The position numbers were made by a program, and so were the translations under genes. Shown here piece by piece: positions 36,897-48,893 of a DNA stretch of 64,000 nt (position 1 is the first letter of the stretch; each line of letters begins with the position of its first letter). Source of the DNA: Apoderus coryli (Eukaryota > Arthropoda > Insecta > Coleoptera > Attelabidae); assembly GCA_911728435.2 (NCBI GenBank), contig OU452210.1, positions 14,671,442 through 14,735,441 of the forward strand, written 5' to 3'. The notes below the pieces were generated by a model that did not search any database, was not told the origin of the DNA, and saw only the letters and a program-made list of their open reading frames with translations.

Positions 36897-39069
36897 GCAG
36901 AAATAAATTATGGAAATTGAAATACAAATACAAGAAGAATACACAAACAAAGAATTTTAACAGTTGCAAGCAAATGTTACTCTATAATTTGACCGAAAAT
37001 TTGAAGGATAAAGATTCATATTTGTTAAAATATTGGATGACCCTTTTCTTATCAGATCAACGTGACTTATTTGCTGTTTTATTTGAAAACTAATATTTGG
37101 TTAAATATCTACTACAACAAATGTATTTTCTTTTTTAATTACTTAAAGTATTTTCTCTTATTTTGGTGTGAAATAAATTATCGATAGGTGATACGCCCTT
37201 GAATCATTCTTCTTCGGGCTGAGAATCAGGTTCTAGGCTAACGACCTGAAACTAGTGGTTCCCGCGTTTTATTGTATTATTATTAAAAAAAAAAAGTGTA
37301 AGCACTTGTGTAAAATTATTTTATGATTATTTGGTTTACTGTGTTACTGTTACAATAATTTCCTTTTAAACAAATAGGTAGGTAGTTATACCTTTTGAAA
37401 TAAAGAGCGGTATCCTTATCTCCATACCAGTTATTTATTATAAGTCAAAGTTATTGCTTATTCTGATACACAGTTCATAAATCTTTATTACATACAGGTA
37501 GATGTATTTGTTAACTTACATAGGTATTATTATAACGAATTTATAAAGATAAAACGTTTGATGGTTGGATAATAAACATTCTAAGCAACCATGGCGATTA
37601 GTGCAAGAATTGTTGAACAAGAATGGCAATTACGTCATCTCCATTCAAGACAGTTCCCGCCAAAACATAATATATCATTATTCGGGCAATCCCATTAAAG
37701 TATTCATGGGCGGGTATCGAATTACTAACAATTTCTTAACATAAATTTGTTATGCCGGTGAACCTACACTGCGATAGAAATAGATTATGTACAATCAAAT
37801 TTTGTTAGTGTTATTGAATGTCATTCTGTGATCCCTTTTGTTTATTACCGAAGATGGGGATCAAATATGTCTCTAGAGAAACTATTTTACATTGTTTATG
37901 AGGACTATGGAAACCACTATAGCTATGGAGTGTAACAAATATAATAAAAAAGGAAATTGGGACTATGAAAATCCGTCCGAAACGAGGTAGACTTTTCTTG
38001 CTTTACTGAGCTTTATTTCAACATGCTTATTCCAAAGAAGTTTAATATCTATAGGGTCAATCCTAGATATTTTACTTCAGGCTTCTGTTCAATGACCTCA
38101 CCTTCCAATGGTCTCATATTTAGAAGTTTCCTCTTTCGAGTGAATTGCGGTTTTTGCTGCATTGACTTGACTATTAAACAACATTTACTTAGTTTTTGAA
38201 TCGCGCTGTATGATTATACATATAAAAGATTTATTGTAAATATTTAAACAATACTGTGATTCATTCCTTCAGAAAAATGATAAATGCATCCGTAACTACT
38301 GCGCAAAGTGCAAATTGGAACAGATTATAAAATATCTGAAAGAGATATCAACAGTTTATATTTTAGCATTGTTTATTATTTTATTTTTGCATAGCAGAGC
38401 TTAGTCGACAAGTTTGTCAAGAATTATGGATCAGAATCTTTGTAAAAATCCATCATCTCTTTGTGGATGAAACTGTCGATATCTGAAATAACAAAACAGC
38501 CAAATAAAACACGTCACTTCCACAAAATTATTTACTAACTTTTGTCAAAACTGGAACGTGAAAACATGTATTTTTCAATGTTTTAGAATATTTTGTAAAG
38601 GATGAACCATTTTAATATTAAACGCACTAGCAATGCACAATGGTAATTTTACTTTTAAATAAACATGCATATACTTAAAATGTTCATTCAGTTATTTCAA
38701 AAAACGACATAGCACGTGACCCTGAAAAGAACGGAAAAGGGGGATGACACTCAGACAGAAGCGTTTAATCTATAATTGCACACGTGTTTTAGGTGATTTC
38801 AAAACGAGATCAGACGAGACTTCCTTTTACAAACCAAAAACCTGGATGAGTACCAAGAATATATTTATGTTTTATTAGAATACCCACCCTTTAATGCACT
38901 TTGTGCCACCTACTTAGCAAGCATTGTGGTTTAATCGCAGGATACAGGGTCTTTCAAAAAACGCCATAAACCCAGGTGGACCTGGTGTTTTTAAGAGAGT
39001 TTCGCACTGTCCATACGTTATTGTTCAAATAAAATAGGCCTTCGTTAGTAAGGATTAGCACAAGCAATC
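36897..39069. other. Non-coding stretch, nothing recognised
   Basis: No gene or tandem repeat. GATACAGGGTCTTTC at 38940 resembles the TATACAGGG element ends. Confidence 0.35.
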
Positions 39070-39445
39070 CTAAGGTTGGTGCGGTTTATTGTTGATGAAA
39101 TGGAGAGGGGTGAGACTCAATATTCTGTGATCTTAGCAGAGCATTTGATTCTGTGATATATATATAATTCTTTTAGCAAAATTGCCTCTGTATGGTGTGA
39201 GAGGGCTTGCTTTGAACTTCATTGAGTCCTACCTGAGCGATCGACAGCAGATAGTGGAGTGCGAGGGAGAGAGGTCTGATGCACGGGATGTAACCATAGG
39301 GGTACCCCAAGGTCCGATATTGGGTCCTCTTTTGTTTTTGCTCTATGTCAATGACTTCTCCGCTGTTGTTAGAGATACTCAAATCATTCAGTATGCGGAT
39401 GATACTACTTTGTATGAGTCTAAACAACTCCCAGCGACTTGTCCT
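39070..39445 (+). pseudogene. LINE reverse transcriptase fragment
   Basis: DLSRAFDSV (RT motif A), LAKLPLYGVRGLALNFIESY, TIGVPQGPILGPLLFLLYVN and IIQYADDTTLYES (motif C) appear in order, with a frameshift near 39125-39175. It is cut at about 39445, where other element classes begin. Confidence 0.88.
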
Positions 39446-39487
39446 GTTTTCGGATCTCAAGAGAATGCTTGCTGGGAAGAAATTTAC
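39446..39487 (+). pseudogene. Sliver of mariner transposase
   Basis: In frame 3 the short piece reads VLFSDLKRMLAGKKF, typical of the mariner region just after the third catalytic Asp. It joins the LINE on the left and the gypsy integrase on the right. Only about 45 bases support this. Confidence 0.55.
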
Positions 39488-40245
39488 ACGACACGTTACC
39501 ACTACACCAGGAACATTCACTCCACCAGCGGGAAGATTCGAGCACGTTCATGTCGATATCGTGATCATGCCAAGTTCTGAAGGTTTCAGATACCTTCTGA
39601 CATGCGTAGACCGCTTTTCCCGTTGGCCTGAAGCCATCCCTGTCATAAACCAGGAAGCCGCAACAATCGCCAGGGCTTTTTACGATAATTGGATTGCACG
39701 CTTCGGTACACCCTTGCGAATCACCACTGATCAAGGCAGACAATTTGAGTCGCATCTTTTTAAGGAACTTAACGCCTAAACAGGTACGACTCACCTTCGA
39801 ACAACTGCTTATCATCCCGCAGCTAATGGAATGGTTGAACGCTTTCACCGCCAACTAAACACTGTACTCCTAGGCATACGTTCCACCTGGAAGGAAGATC
39901 TCCAAGCTACAGCAGCAGAACTGTTGTACGGTGAATCCCTTCGCTTACCCGGCGAATTTCTCGCCGAAAGCAGCACCACAGCCACTGCAACGAGCCAATT
40001 TGTACAAAATTTGCGCTCGCAGATTCAGCATTTGCGTCCAATCAACGGCTCCCGACACGGACAACGCCCTACGTTCCTATTCAGGGACCTGTCCAATGCA
40101 AAGCACGCTTTTCTTCGGTGCGATCGTGTCAGGCGACTTCTCGAGCCACCATACGAAGGCCCTTACAAAATTGAGTCTCGCTCCGATAAAACGTACATCT
40201 TACGTATTCGGGGACGAAACGTCACGGTTTCGGAAATTTGACGTA
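39488..40245 (+). pseudogene. Ty3/gypsy integrase fragment with one in-frame stop
   Basis: Reads PPAGRFEHVHVDIV, EGFRYLLTCVDRFSRWPEAI, FGTPLRITTDQGRQFES and HPAANGMVERFHRQL, the D,D,E residues of a retroelement integrase. Then come the tail (LEPPYEGPYKI) and TYILRIRGRNVTVS. A TAA at 39777-39779 interrupts the frame, which then continues in register. The polyprotein upstream and any LTR are missing, so this is a relic. Confidence 0.92.
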
Positions 40246-41029
40246 TTTCAATCAACTTCAGACACCTCCAGAGCATGGATCTACGCAATAAGTGTAAGAC
40301 AATATAAATAACGTCCTCGTAGATGTTGAGATGAAACATTTTACAGACCACCCTCGTATTTATACTAAATGTTTTTAGATTGTAATTACACTATGCACAG
40401 GACATAGGGTACATTATAGAAATGAAAATAGATCTAGTTATTAAGCAAGATAAAGATACTGACATAAAGTAGCCGATATTAACTATACAGAATGCATAGA
40501 CATATTATATGGTTAGGTCAATTGGGGTTAAAACGGATGTTTAAATAAATAAATTAGATGTTATACTTAACATGAACGACTATGTGGTCACTACAGCCTG
40601 CGTAGAAACAAAAATTTTTGTCAAGTGTTCTTAAGAGAAGTACCTACCTGGTTGAAGAAGAGGTAAGTAGTTATTTGATGAAGAAATTTAAGGGCACAGG
40701 TGAGTTCACGGTAGCAAAGATCCGCCGGAAATCGTACTAAGTCGCGCCAATAGGGCTAGTTGCATGTAAATAATTTATTTTCCGTTTCCTTACCTGAAAT
40801 TTTCTTCTTTATGGTTCTATTGTTAGAATTAACGTATATACAAATAATTGCAGATAGAAATCGACGATTTTTGTTTTAATTCAAGGAAAAGGGTCAAATT
40901 CGATTAATATCTATAAATCAGGACATACAGGGTAGTTCAAAGTGTCCCATCTTTCTCATTAAAGTAAGGACAAGACAGTGCTTGCAGTTAACTCTTTGTA
41001 TTTCGCTTATGTGCGTTCGAAGCTTATTA
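40246..41029. other. Non-coding stretch
   Basis: Nothing recognisable beyond ACATACAGGGTAGTTC at about 40922, one of the recurring CAGGGT words. Confidence 0.35.
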
Positions 41030-41692
41030 GAGGCATGTTTTTTAAGTAAGTACCGTTTTGGAATTAAAAAAAGACGTGCAAAGATATCGCAATAATTTTA
41101 TTTTTACATGAAAGCCTGTACCTTAATCTACTTTTCTACATAATTTCCGTGAATATTGAGGCACTTGTCATAACGTGGCACCAGTTTTTGAATACCCTCC
41201 TCATAAAATTCTGTCGCCTGACTTGCATTGATTGTCTCATTACGAGGCAGAAACTCCACTAGCAATACTCCTTTTCTGTCCCAAAAAACTGTGCACATGA
41301 TTTTTCCGGGCAGAAATTGTTTGCTTAAACTTCACTCTTTTGGTGATGATGAATGTCGCCATTTCATGGATTGTTGTTTCGATTCTGGTGTGACGTAGGC
41401 CACCCATGTTTCGTCACCAGTAACAATTTGGTCTAAAAAATCTTCACCTTCATTGTGGTACCGCTCAAGGAAATCAATGCACTGCACAGTGGTTAACAAG
41501 TCAGGCGGCAGAATTTTATGAGGAGGGTATTCAAAAACTGGTGCCACGTTATGACAAATGCCTCAATATTCACGGAAATTATGTAGAAAAGTAGATTAAG
41601 GTACAGGCTTTCATGTAAAAATAAAATTATTGCGATATCTTTGCACGTCTTTTTTTAATTCCAAAACGGTACTTATTTAAAAAACATGCCTC
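41030..41692 (-). mobile_element. Mariner-derived foldback with arms of about 200 bp
   Basis: The left arm (41030-41222) is the near-perfect reverse complement of the right arm (about 41490-41692). Both are the 5' end of the same mariner seen at 30777-31423. The centre keeps a transposase piece on the minus strand (LERYHNEGEDFLDQIVTGDE, TWVAYVTPESKQQSMKWRH), including the first catalytic Asp. Direct TA at 41028-41029 and 41693-41694 is the target duplication. The normal 3' half of the element has been replaced by a second, inverted 5' end. Confidence 0.9.
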
Positions 41693-41694
41693 TA

Positions 41695-42185
41695 TAATTT
41701 CGCATTGAGAAAATACAAGGAAAAGGATCTTGTTTTTGCAGAGCGTTTTGAATTGGTTCGGTCCGGATTTAACGAACTTTTGATTCGCAATTCTGGATAA
41801 ATAGACGACAAAAAGTAAAAAGAATGTTATGTTCATTAATAACTAGAAGTCATTATTTTATTATCATATTCTATAATAAAATAATTAAAATTAAAAGTTG
41901 AGGCAGATAGAAACGTTATTTAACTGTCTGAAATGAATAGCCTCTTTTGTTTATTTTTTTCATAATTGCTAATATTATCGTTATTTTGCAGAAGTTAACA
42001 GTTCACTGGGTCATACTTCATAACAATATTCTTACATTCATTTAAAATTAAATTATCTCAAGGTTATTTGCGGCAACAGCCTTATTTAATTGCGACTTGG
42101 AATATTTACATTATAACTTCAGTTGTTTTTTTTTTTCGCGTTTTCGTTATCACAATTCTGCACACTTACTTACTTATATAATATA
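41695..42185. other. AT-rich spacer
   Basis: No gene or repeat recognised. Confidence 0.35.
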
Positions 42186-42924
42186 TACAGGGTCTCCCAG
42201 AATATGTGATTTTTAATTTTTAATAATCCAAACCAAAAGGATTTCCAAAATTATAGTCATGACCGTAGAGAGGGGCGCCCCAAATTTCATATTAACGAAA
42301 AAAATGAAATTTGTTTCTATTTTTGAGTAAATTGAGATTAAAAATTTAGCATTGTCCGAACCAGATTCTGAAGGTAAACCAGTATTTTCTCTATAGATAT
42401 TACTATGTATAATATCAGATCAAACAGAGTATCTGGGTCTAAAGAATTCAAATAACCATATTGATCATGGCACCTTCCATTCATTTTGAAGTTAGTAAAT
42501 TAAATAATTGCTTACCTTTAATAGTATCCAGAGATTACTTTAAATATTATTTTTTGGAATAGTTTTAATATAAAACAATATTTTGATAGCATTAAAAACG
42601 CGCCAAAATCTTGGTGGTTTAAATTTTATTTCACCCGTCCCGTCCTTCAAATGTACAAAAAAAGGAACTACAAAATGTGATCCAGTATACTTGAAAGAGT
42701 TAAATAGAGCTACTCGACGAGTCCCTATCTAACGTAAATTATACTAAAATTGCATTAATTTATACGAGGCGGTTCAAAAGTTATCATTAAAAAACTGAAT
42801 TCAGGTCTAGCCTTTAAGGGCTCGTAACTTTGCAGCGAAGGCCGATTCGACAAAACTTATAACTTTCTTTTTTCACAACCCACCCCAATTCGAGAGTTGC
42901 CCACATAATCTTGGACACTCTGTA
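42186..42924. mobile_element. Possible inverted-repeat element with TATACAGGGT ends
   Basis: The left end TATACAGGGTCTCCCAGAAT and the reverse complement of the right end, TATACAGAGTGTCCAAGATT, match over about 25 bases; both continue with ATGTG. The interior is non-coding. I found no clear target duplication. Confidence 0.5.
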
Positions 42925-44195
42925 TACGCATTAATAATAGATTCGCCCTGATTTTAATTTTAAATTCATAGTGTATGTTTCTTCTATTTGTTATAATGCC
43001 GAAAAGTGAAAAAATTGTATCATTTTAGGTTGAATTTAATTTTTGTGGCAGCGAAATAATTTTAATAAAAATTTTGTGGACGACTTTTTCAAATTAAAAT
43101 CATAGACAGTAGTTGATCATTAATCAACAATTTGTTTATGACTATAACGTATATTTCTAGCAGGGATCTTAAAAAGAAAAAATAACAGAATAAGTGTCCC
43201 CCCGTCTATATTGACAAATAATAAATATCGAGGTGTCGATGTCTGTCTTGGAACACGTTCCTTACCGTATTGCGGAGCAGATGTGGTGTACAATGAACCC
43301 CTTAAGCCAGCTGTGATTTGACTATTTGCCGTTTTCTTACCCCCAAAAAATACTGCATAAGTATATAAAGTAAGTATAAGACAAATCCTATGCAGCTTTC
43401 CTTGAAGAAGAAATTAAGGGTGCGTATGACTGTACATACGGCATATGTGCGTTATATGCATTGACGTTGGGGTAATCAACGGTCCGTTACCCCCTGAGTG
43501 ACACGCGCTAACATTTGGAATTTTTATATTTATTATGTATATAATGTATAGTTATAATAGTAGTAGTTTTGATGATTACAAACAGTTACGCTAGATGAAT
43601 GAACAATTGTTAAGATGGTTTGCCGCCAATATTTAATAAAATGTAAATAAATGTGGGCAACGTCAGCTTGAGCTTTTGTAGACCGTCGCGTCGGTTATAA
43701 GTAGATAATTATTTAAACATACATCATCATTGTTAAAGTTTTTGTATTTTTTCCTAAAAGCCCAATTGCATCCACTGATTGAAGATCTTCTACGGAACAC
43801 GTTATACAATATTAAAAAATAACTAAAACACTTTTGAATTAGGAAAATATAATCATAAACCACTCAAAAAATCAAGAAACGAAAACCTTTTAGTTTTTGT
43901 GGAGAAATAAGTTTCAATATAGGTAACAGATCTAACAAACTAAGGCTGCAACTTCGATTACAAAAAAAAAAAATATCCCAAAAATTCATAACGACTGCAT
44001 TTATCGGCTCTTGGCGTTTTGTAATCAAAGACAAACACCATAAAAAAAGATTTTAAATTCATAACAAGGATTGTAATTCACAAAATCGCAAACTCAAAGC
44101 AACTTTGACCGAAGTTCACAATGTGCATCAAAATATCTCGTAGGAAGGTCTAAAATAATTTTAACGAATTAACGAAAATTAAGAATGTCATTTTT
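42925..44195. other. Non-coding stretch, nothing recognised
   Basis: No gene. The open frame at 43663-43863 has no family features. Confidence 0.35.
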
Positions 44196-44208
44196 GTATG
44201 AATGAGAT

Positions 44209-44357
44209 GAAGGGCTATTTTCACAACCCATCATGCAACGAACAGGTTTCAATTTTAGTGCTTTTGTTTGGTATAGGAGGCTATTCAAGACCTAAGAAAC
44301 TATCCTTAATGGCCATGTGGCAGCATGTCGTTTGGCATGCAGATAGCCCTTCATAAT
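44209..44357 (+). repeat. Single diverged satellite unit with inverted ends
   Basis: Starts GATGAAGGGCTATTTTC and ends AGATAGCCCTTCATAATA, so its two ends are inverted copies of ATAGCCCTTCAT. Between them lie CACAACCC, TTGTTTGGTATAGGAGGCTA, AACTATCCTTAATGGCC and GTCGTTTGGCATGC. It mixes features of satellites A and B. Confidence 0.8.
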
Positions 44358-44430
44358 AACTACAAAAACTATAAGGTTTTTGCGGATGATCTAAAAGTGT
44401 ATAGAAGAGTTCTCTCATTGATTCCATAAA
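44358..44430 (+). pseudogene. LINE reverse transcriptase scrap (FADD motif)
   Basis: Reads KVFADDLKVYRRVLS, the RT motif C of Jockey-type LINEs, starting exactly where the satellite unit ends. Only about 70 bases are recognisable. Confidence 0.65.
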
Positions 44431-46255
44431 ATACATAAAACAAAAGAAACAATATTTAAAAAATAAGGTCAAACCTCAAAAATTATACAAAAAAATAAAA
44501 TAATCATAATAATCATTCTTGTGCCATGTAGTTTTTAATTTTGACTCTCCTGAAACTGGTAGTGTTAGGAGAATTCCGAGGCATTTGGGAATGTTGTTAT
44601 TGTCATTTTGTAGGAGCAACAGTAAAATTGGAAAGGGATCTTTTGATTGCCAATCATATAATTTTAAAGATATAATTTCAGTAAATAAATCAGACCCATC
44701 GATATCGTTTCCTTTTCTGCTGTCAGCTTGTAATTGTCTGTATAATAAAACGTTACAATTTCTCGTTTTAAGTCCCTTCGGAGGCCCTGAGAGAGGTTAT
44801 ATTTAGTTAGTGTTGTTCTATCGTTATTATTATCAAACTGAACGAATTCGTTAATAAGAAATAAGTAATAAAAGTCACAATTTTGTACTATGAAGGCATC
44901 GGTTTTGGAAGTGTAGTTTTTCCCGTATCTATCTTAGTTATTCCCTGTATTTAAGCCTATTATTGACACAAAGGCGTCATGAAACATGTTTCGTAACTAT
45001 ACATGAGTTTTAAACAGAACTTTTAAGTAATTAACACAACAATTAAATCGTTGATGTTGATTTAGTAATACTTAAACATCAGAATAATTGTTTAAAGAAA
45101 GAATGTGCGTTTGCTTAAATAGTTTATAATAAAAAAAAAATGTTTAATTAGATAACACGTAACTGTATAATACTAAACAAATACATTTTTCGTTTTGGAT
45201 AAAAATATACGTTATTCTAACAACAAACTGATAATAGGAATAAAAAGCTGTTACAAAAGTTTTATTTGCACACATGGTAATTCTCATGCGTGTACATTAT
45301 TCAAGTATATCAACCCGCACGTACTATTTGGGGAGTGTATGTGACATTTAATCAACGTATAGGGTGCAAAATGGTGGTTGGTTTAACGAATACAGAGCAG
45401 GACTGAACAACAATCTAGACCTGGGAATTTGTGGAAAGTTCTAACTCTATTCTTGGTTTATAACACTAACAGTAAAAAACGCAGACAAAATAATTAACGT
45501 TATCCTAAAGCTTGTATTGTTTGGCATAACAAAACAGCATTTACGCAGTTATACAGCCCTTCTGGGCGAGTTCATCTCAGTACGAAAATATATTGTAATC
45601 ACATATGGTCGAAAATAATAGGGGCGCACCAGACCGCCAAGGGCTATTGCACTATAACCAATGCAGACTGAATATTATAAAAGTATTGATTATACCTATG
45701 TACATTTTTGTTTGAGGGGGTGCAAAACTGTATAATGCTACCCGTTTTTATAATATTCTAATCGAAGTCATTCACCGGCACAGTTAGATTATGTGGGGCA
45801 CATTGGCAGCGGCTTATTTATTCATATAATACTATTTTTATTACAATAATTAGATTCAATCCAATATAACAGAAAATGAAAATAATTTCGTGGCAAAGCG
45901 GACGAAATGTTGGTTTTACGTACACAAGGAATTTTGTTTAATTTAGCAAGGGCCCAGTTTAATTCAATAGAACGAATTCGTTTCGCTCTTGTTATGAGCT
46001 CGTCAGAGTACCATAGTCGTTGCCCATCTACAAATATCGGCTTGCATTTAAGCACAATAGGATACACAACAGTAGACACATGTAAACACGTATCATCTAC
46101 ATGTACATAGTAATGCATATCCTATACCATGCAAAGGCCGAACAAACTCAATGTATAGGTAAAGCCAGTCGTATAAATATAAATAAAAATAGTATGAACA
46201 CAAAACGCTAGCAGGAGACCATTTTATCCTTTTGCCAGCATCTCCCAAATATTTG
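44431..46255. other. Non-coding stretch with one unexplained open frame
   Basis: The minus-strand frame 46118-45822 (98 codons, containing KPIFVDGQRLWYSDELITRA) has ordinary amino-acid composition but I do not recognise it. It could be a LINE linker region or chance. Nothing else is seen. Confidence 0.35.
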
Positions 46256-46981
46256 GGTTTCAGCAATGCTCGGACGGTGGTCTATTTATACGACCGTCCT
46301 CGGTTAGGCCCATCTTTTTGAGATGGTACTTCACTGGGTGGTGTCCCGTAAAAAGGCCTGTAATTCGCCTTAGTTCGCTTCTCTCCAGTTGGATAAGCTT
46401 CCCTGCGTTGGCCTCTGAAGGTTTTATAAACCTTTTTGATTGTCTTAAGCCTGGAGTGTTTCTCCAGTAGGACTTAAGTTGTTCCTTTTCCCATCTCCGA
46501 AGTTCTTCCTTCATATGGCTTTTTGGAAGGCCAAAGATGGGTTCCGGGCCGCAGAACGGAGCGTTTGCGCCCTCTTTTGCAAGTTAGTCCGCCGCTTCGT
46601 TCCCCTCTATGCCTTCATGTCCTGGCACCCATGTCAGAGTAATCTTTTTCCCCTGAGCTGCCAGTTGCTTTAGGGTCTGTTTGCATTCCCATGCTAGCTT
46701 TGACGTGAAGGTGTAAGACCTCAGTGCTTTTAACGCAGCTTGACTGTCTGACATAATATTGATTTGCCGTTCCGGGATGCCTCTCTGCAGGCATTCTTGA
46801 GCACAACAATTAATAGCGTTGATCTCTGCTTGGAATATAGTGGGACTTTTCCCGAGAGATTCAGAGAGCCTGCAATTTGGCCCGTATACTCCCATGCCTG
46901 TGTTCCCTTCTATTCCTTTTGAACCGTCCGTATACCAGACGGATGTGTTTTCTGGGAATCGTGGTTCCCCATTTAGCCAAT
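46256..46981 (-). pseudogene. LINE RNase H domain and C-terminus, one stop codon
   Basis: The minus strand reads VWYTDGSKGIEGNTGMGVYG, FQAEINAINCCAQ, IMSDSQAALKAL, ITLTWVPGHEGIEGNEAAD (all four RNase H acidic residues), and after an in-frame TAA, LAKEGA and RSELRRITGLFTGHHPVKYH. This is the RNase H module of I/R1-type LINEs. The reverse transcriptase upstream is not present. Confidence 0.92.
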
Positions 46982-47943
46982 TTTGACGGTCTGCAAAATA
47001 TTAACTTTTGGCCACCATACTAATGAGGCGTATGTAACCATTAATGACTGTTTGGTACACCCAGTATGTGAGCTTTGGCTTTAGCACCCAAGTTCTACCA
47101 AGTAGCCTTTTTTCTTTGGTAATTGCACTGTGATAAAAAAAATTATTCAGATTTCAGTTTTAGGCTTATACAAGGTGCAAAAATAAGAATAGTTAGTACC
47201 TACTGCAATTGTACTTAGAAAATTAAAATAAAAATGATTTTATTTATATTTCTAGTATTCATAGTATATTATCAAGATAATTTTCAGTTGAAATATATTC
47301 GTAAACTAGTTAGGAAAATAATTTATTATATTTATTTATTACTAACAGCGTTATATTCTCACGACGAAATCATCTTATTATTATGAAATCGAATAACATA
47401 AAAAATAATAATGGTTTATCTTATTTACACTTCGTATTACATTATGAATATCATGAACATTAATATTGTCAGCGTAGGTGGTTCTGTTAACCCACTCACT
47501 CAAAAAAAATATATCAATGAACGTCTATGGACGCCATAGCTTTTACACCAACTATTTTCTAATGCGGGCACGTGTTTGTGCGCAGAATAAGTTTTGTTAT
47601 TTTTGGGCTAAGGCGATTTATTCATGATGGGACATATTTGTCCCGAAACATGTCTGGAGATATCCAGTTCCTGTCCGCAATGGAATATTTTAGAAAATAG
47701 TTTTTTTTTTATTTTATTTTTGAAATTGCGTATTGAAAGTTAAAAACTATGTTTGTCAATGTTTTATGGCCACTTTTGCTAATGAATTTTTTTCCCGAAA
47801 ACAGTAGGAGTTACAATGTCAGTTAAATTAGAAAAAAGTTGTACAATATAAACACCTTTTAAATGGTGTTTTCAAAATTAAACTAACTTTAGCCGTTTTC
47901 GAGAATTTTTGAAAAATCGATTTATGTATGATTTTCTCTCTCA
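46982..47943. other. AT-rich spacer
   Basis: Nothing recognisable. Confidence 0.35.
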
Positions 47944-48290
47944 CTAGGTGCCATCTCCGCGACGAAGATTGGCGATCATCATGGCAATTCTTATTTTGGA
48001 TGCAGCTGCTCTAAAAAGCTCTATCGAGGAACATCCAAACCACTCTCTCAAGTTTCTCAACCAGGATATCCTTCTTCTACCCACGCTTCTTGTACCTTGG
48101 ATCCTTCCCTGCATTATCAATTGAAGTAAGGCGTATCTTGGTCCACGAGTCACATGGCCGAGATACTGAAGTTTTCTGCTTTTAATTGTTATTAATAACT
48201 CTCTTTCTATGTTTAGTCGTTCAAGTATTTCTAAGTTAGTTATCCGATCGACCCATGACACCTTCAGTACTCTTCTGTTTATACTACTGA
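47944..48290 (-). pseudogene. LINE C-terminal fragment, relative of the 35252 and 36375 copies
   Basis: Reads RRVLKVSWVDRITNLEILER, KSRKLQYLGHVTRGPRYALL and RRRISWLRNLREWFGCSSIE, then LFRAAASKIRIAMMIANLRR. Same C-terminal module as the two other copies but more diverged. I could not find a target duplication or GAA tail. Confidence 0.88.
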
Positions 48291-48499
48291 ACTGTATTAT
48301 GAAAAAGTTAAAAAGTATTAATATTTTCCCCCTGGCTACAACCCTGTGTAAATAATAAAGTACGTACCTACTACTACTACTTATTATGTTGGACAAAGAT
48401 ATTTATAGAAAAAAAAATAGTGTTTTCACAAAGAAAAGAAGAACAAATCAAAAATGTATCTCGAGAGCAAGCTTTTCGTGCAAGGATTTAATATTAATA

Positions 48500-48784
48500 T
48501 GACACTGACTGCGCATGTCGTTTGGCATGCAAATAGCCCTTCATAATATCATTGTCCTGTCAAAATTTCACAACCCTTCAGGCAAGGAAAAAATTTCAAT
48601 TTTTTGATGCTTTTGCTCGGTATTTGACTATAGAACGCTATCATTCAAGCCCTAAGAAACTATCCTTAATGACACTGACTGCGCATGTCGTTTGGCATGC
48701 AAATAGTCCTTCATAATATCATTGTCCTGTCTAAATTTCACAACCCTTCAGGCAAGGAAAAAATTTAAATTTTTTGATGCTAGG
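48500..48784 (+). repeat. Satellite B, about 1.7 monomers
   Basis: GACACTGACTGCGCATGTCG at 48502 and again at 48672 (170-base spacing), with the conserved core in both units. It is cut after TTTTTTGATGC at about 48781. Confidence 0.93.
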
Positions 48785-48893
48785 ATAGTTTCTTAGGGCT
48801 TGAATTATAGCGTTCTGTAGTCCTATCCGATGATATTATGAAGGGCTATTTGCATGCCAAACGACATGCGCAGTCAGTGTCATTAAGGATAGT
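48781..48893 (-). repeat. Inverted satellite B fragments joined head-to-head
   Basis: TAGGATAGTTTCTTAGGGCT, then GATATTATGAAGGGCTATTT, GCATGCCAAACGACATGCGC and AGTCAGTGTCATTAAGGATA are reverse complements of satellite B. They follow the forward copy directly, with one internal rearrangement at about 48828. Confidence 0.88.

Noticed and set aside
45822..46118. 98-codon minus-strand open frame near the LINE RNase H fragment
   Set aside because: Composition is plausible but no motif could be named; possibly LINE-derived linker, not enough to call a gene.
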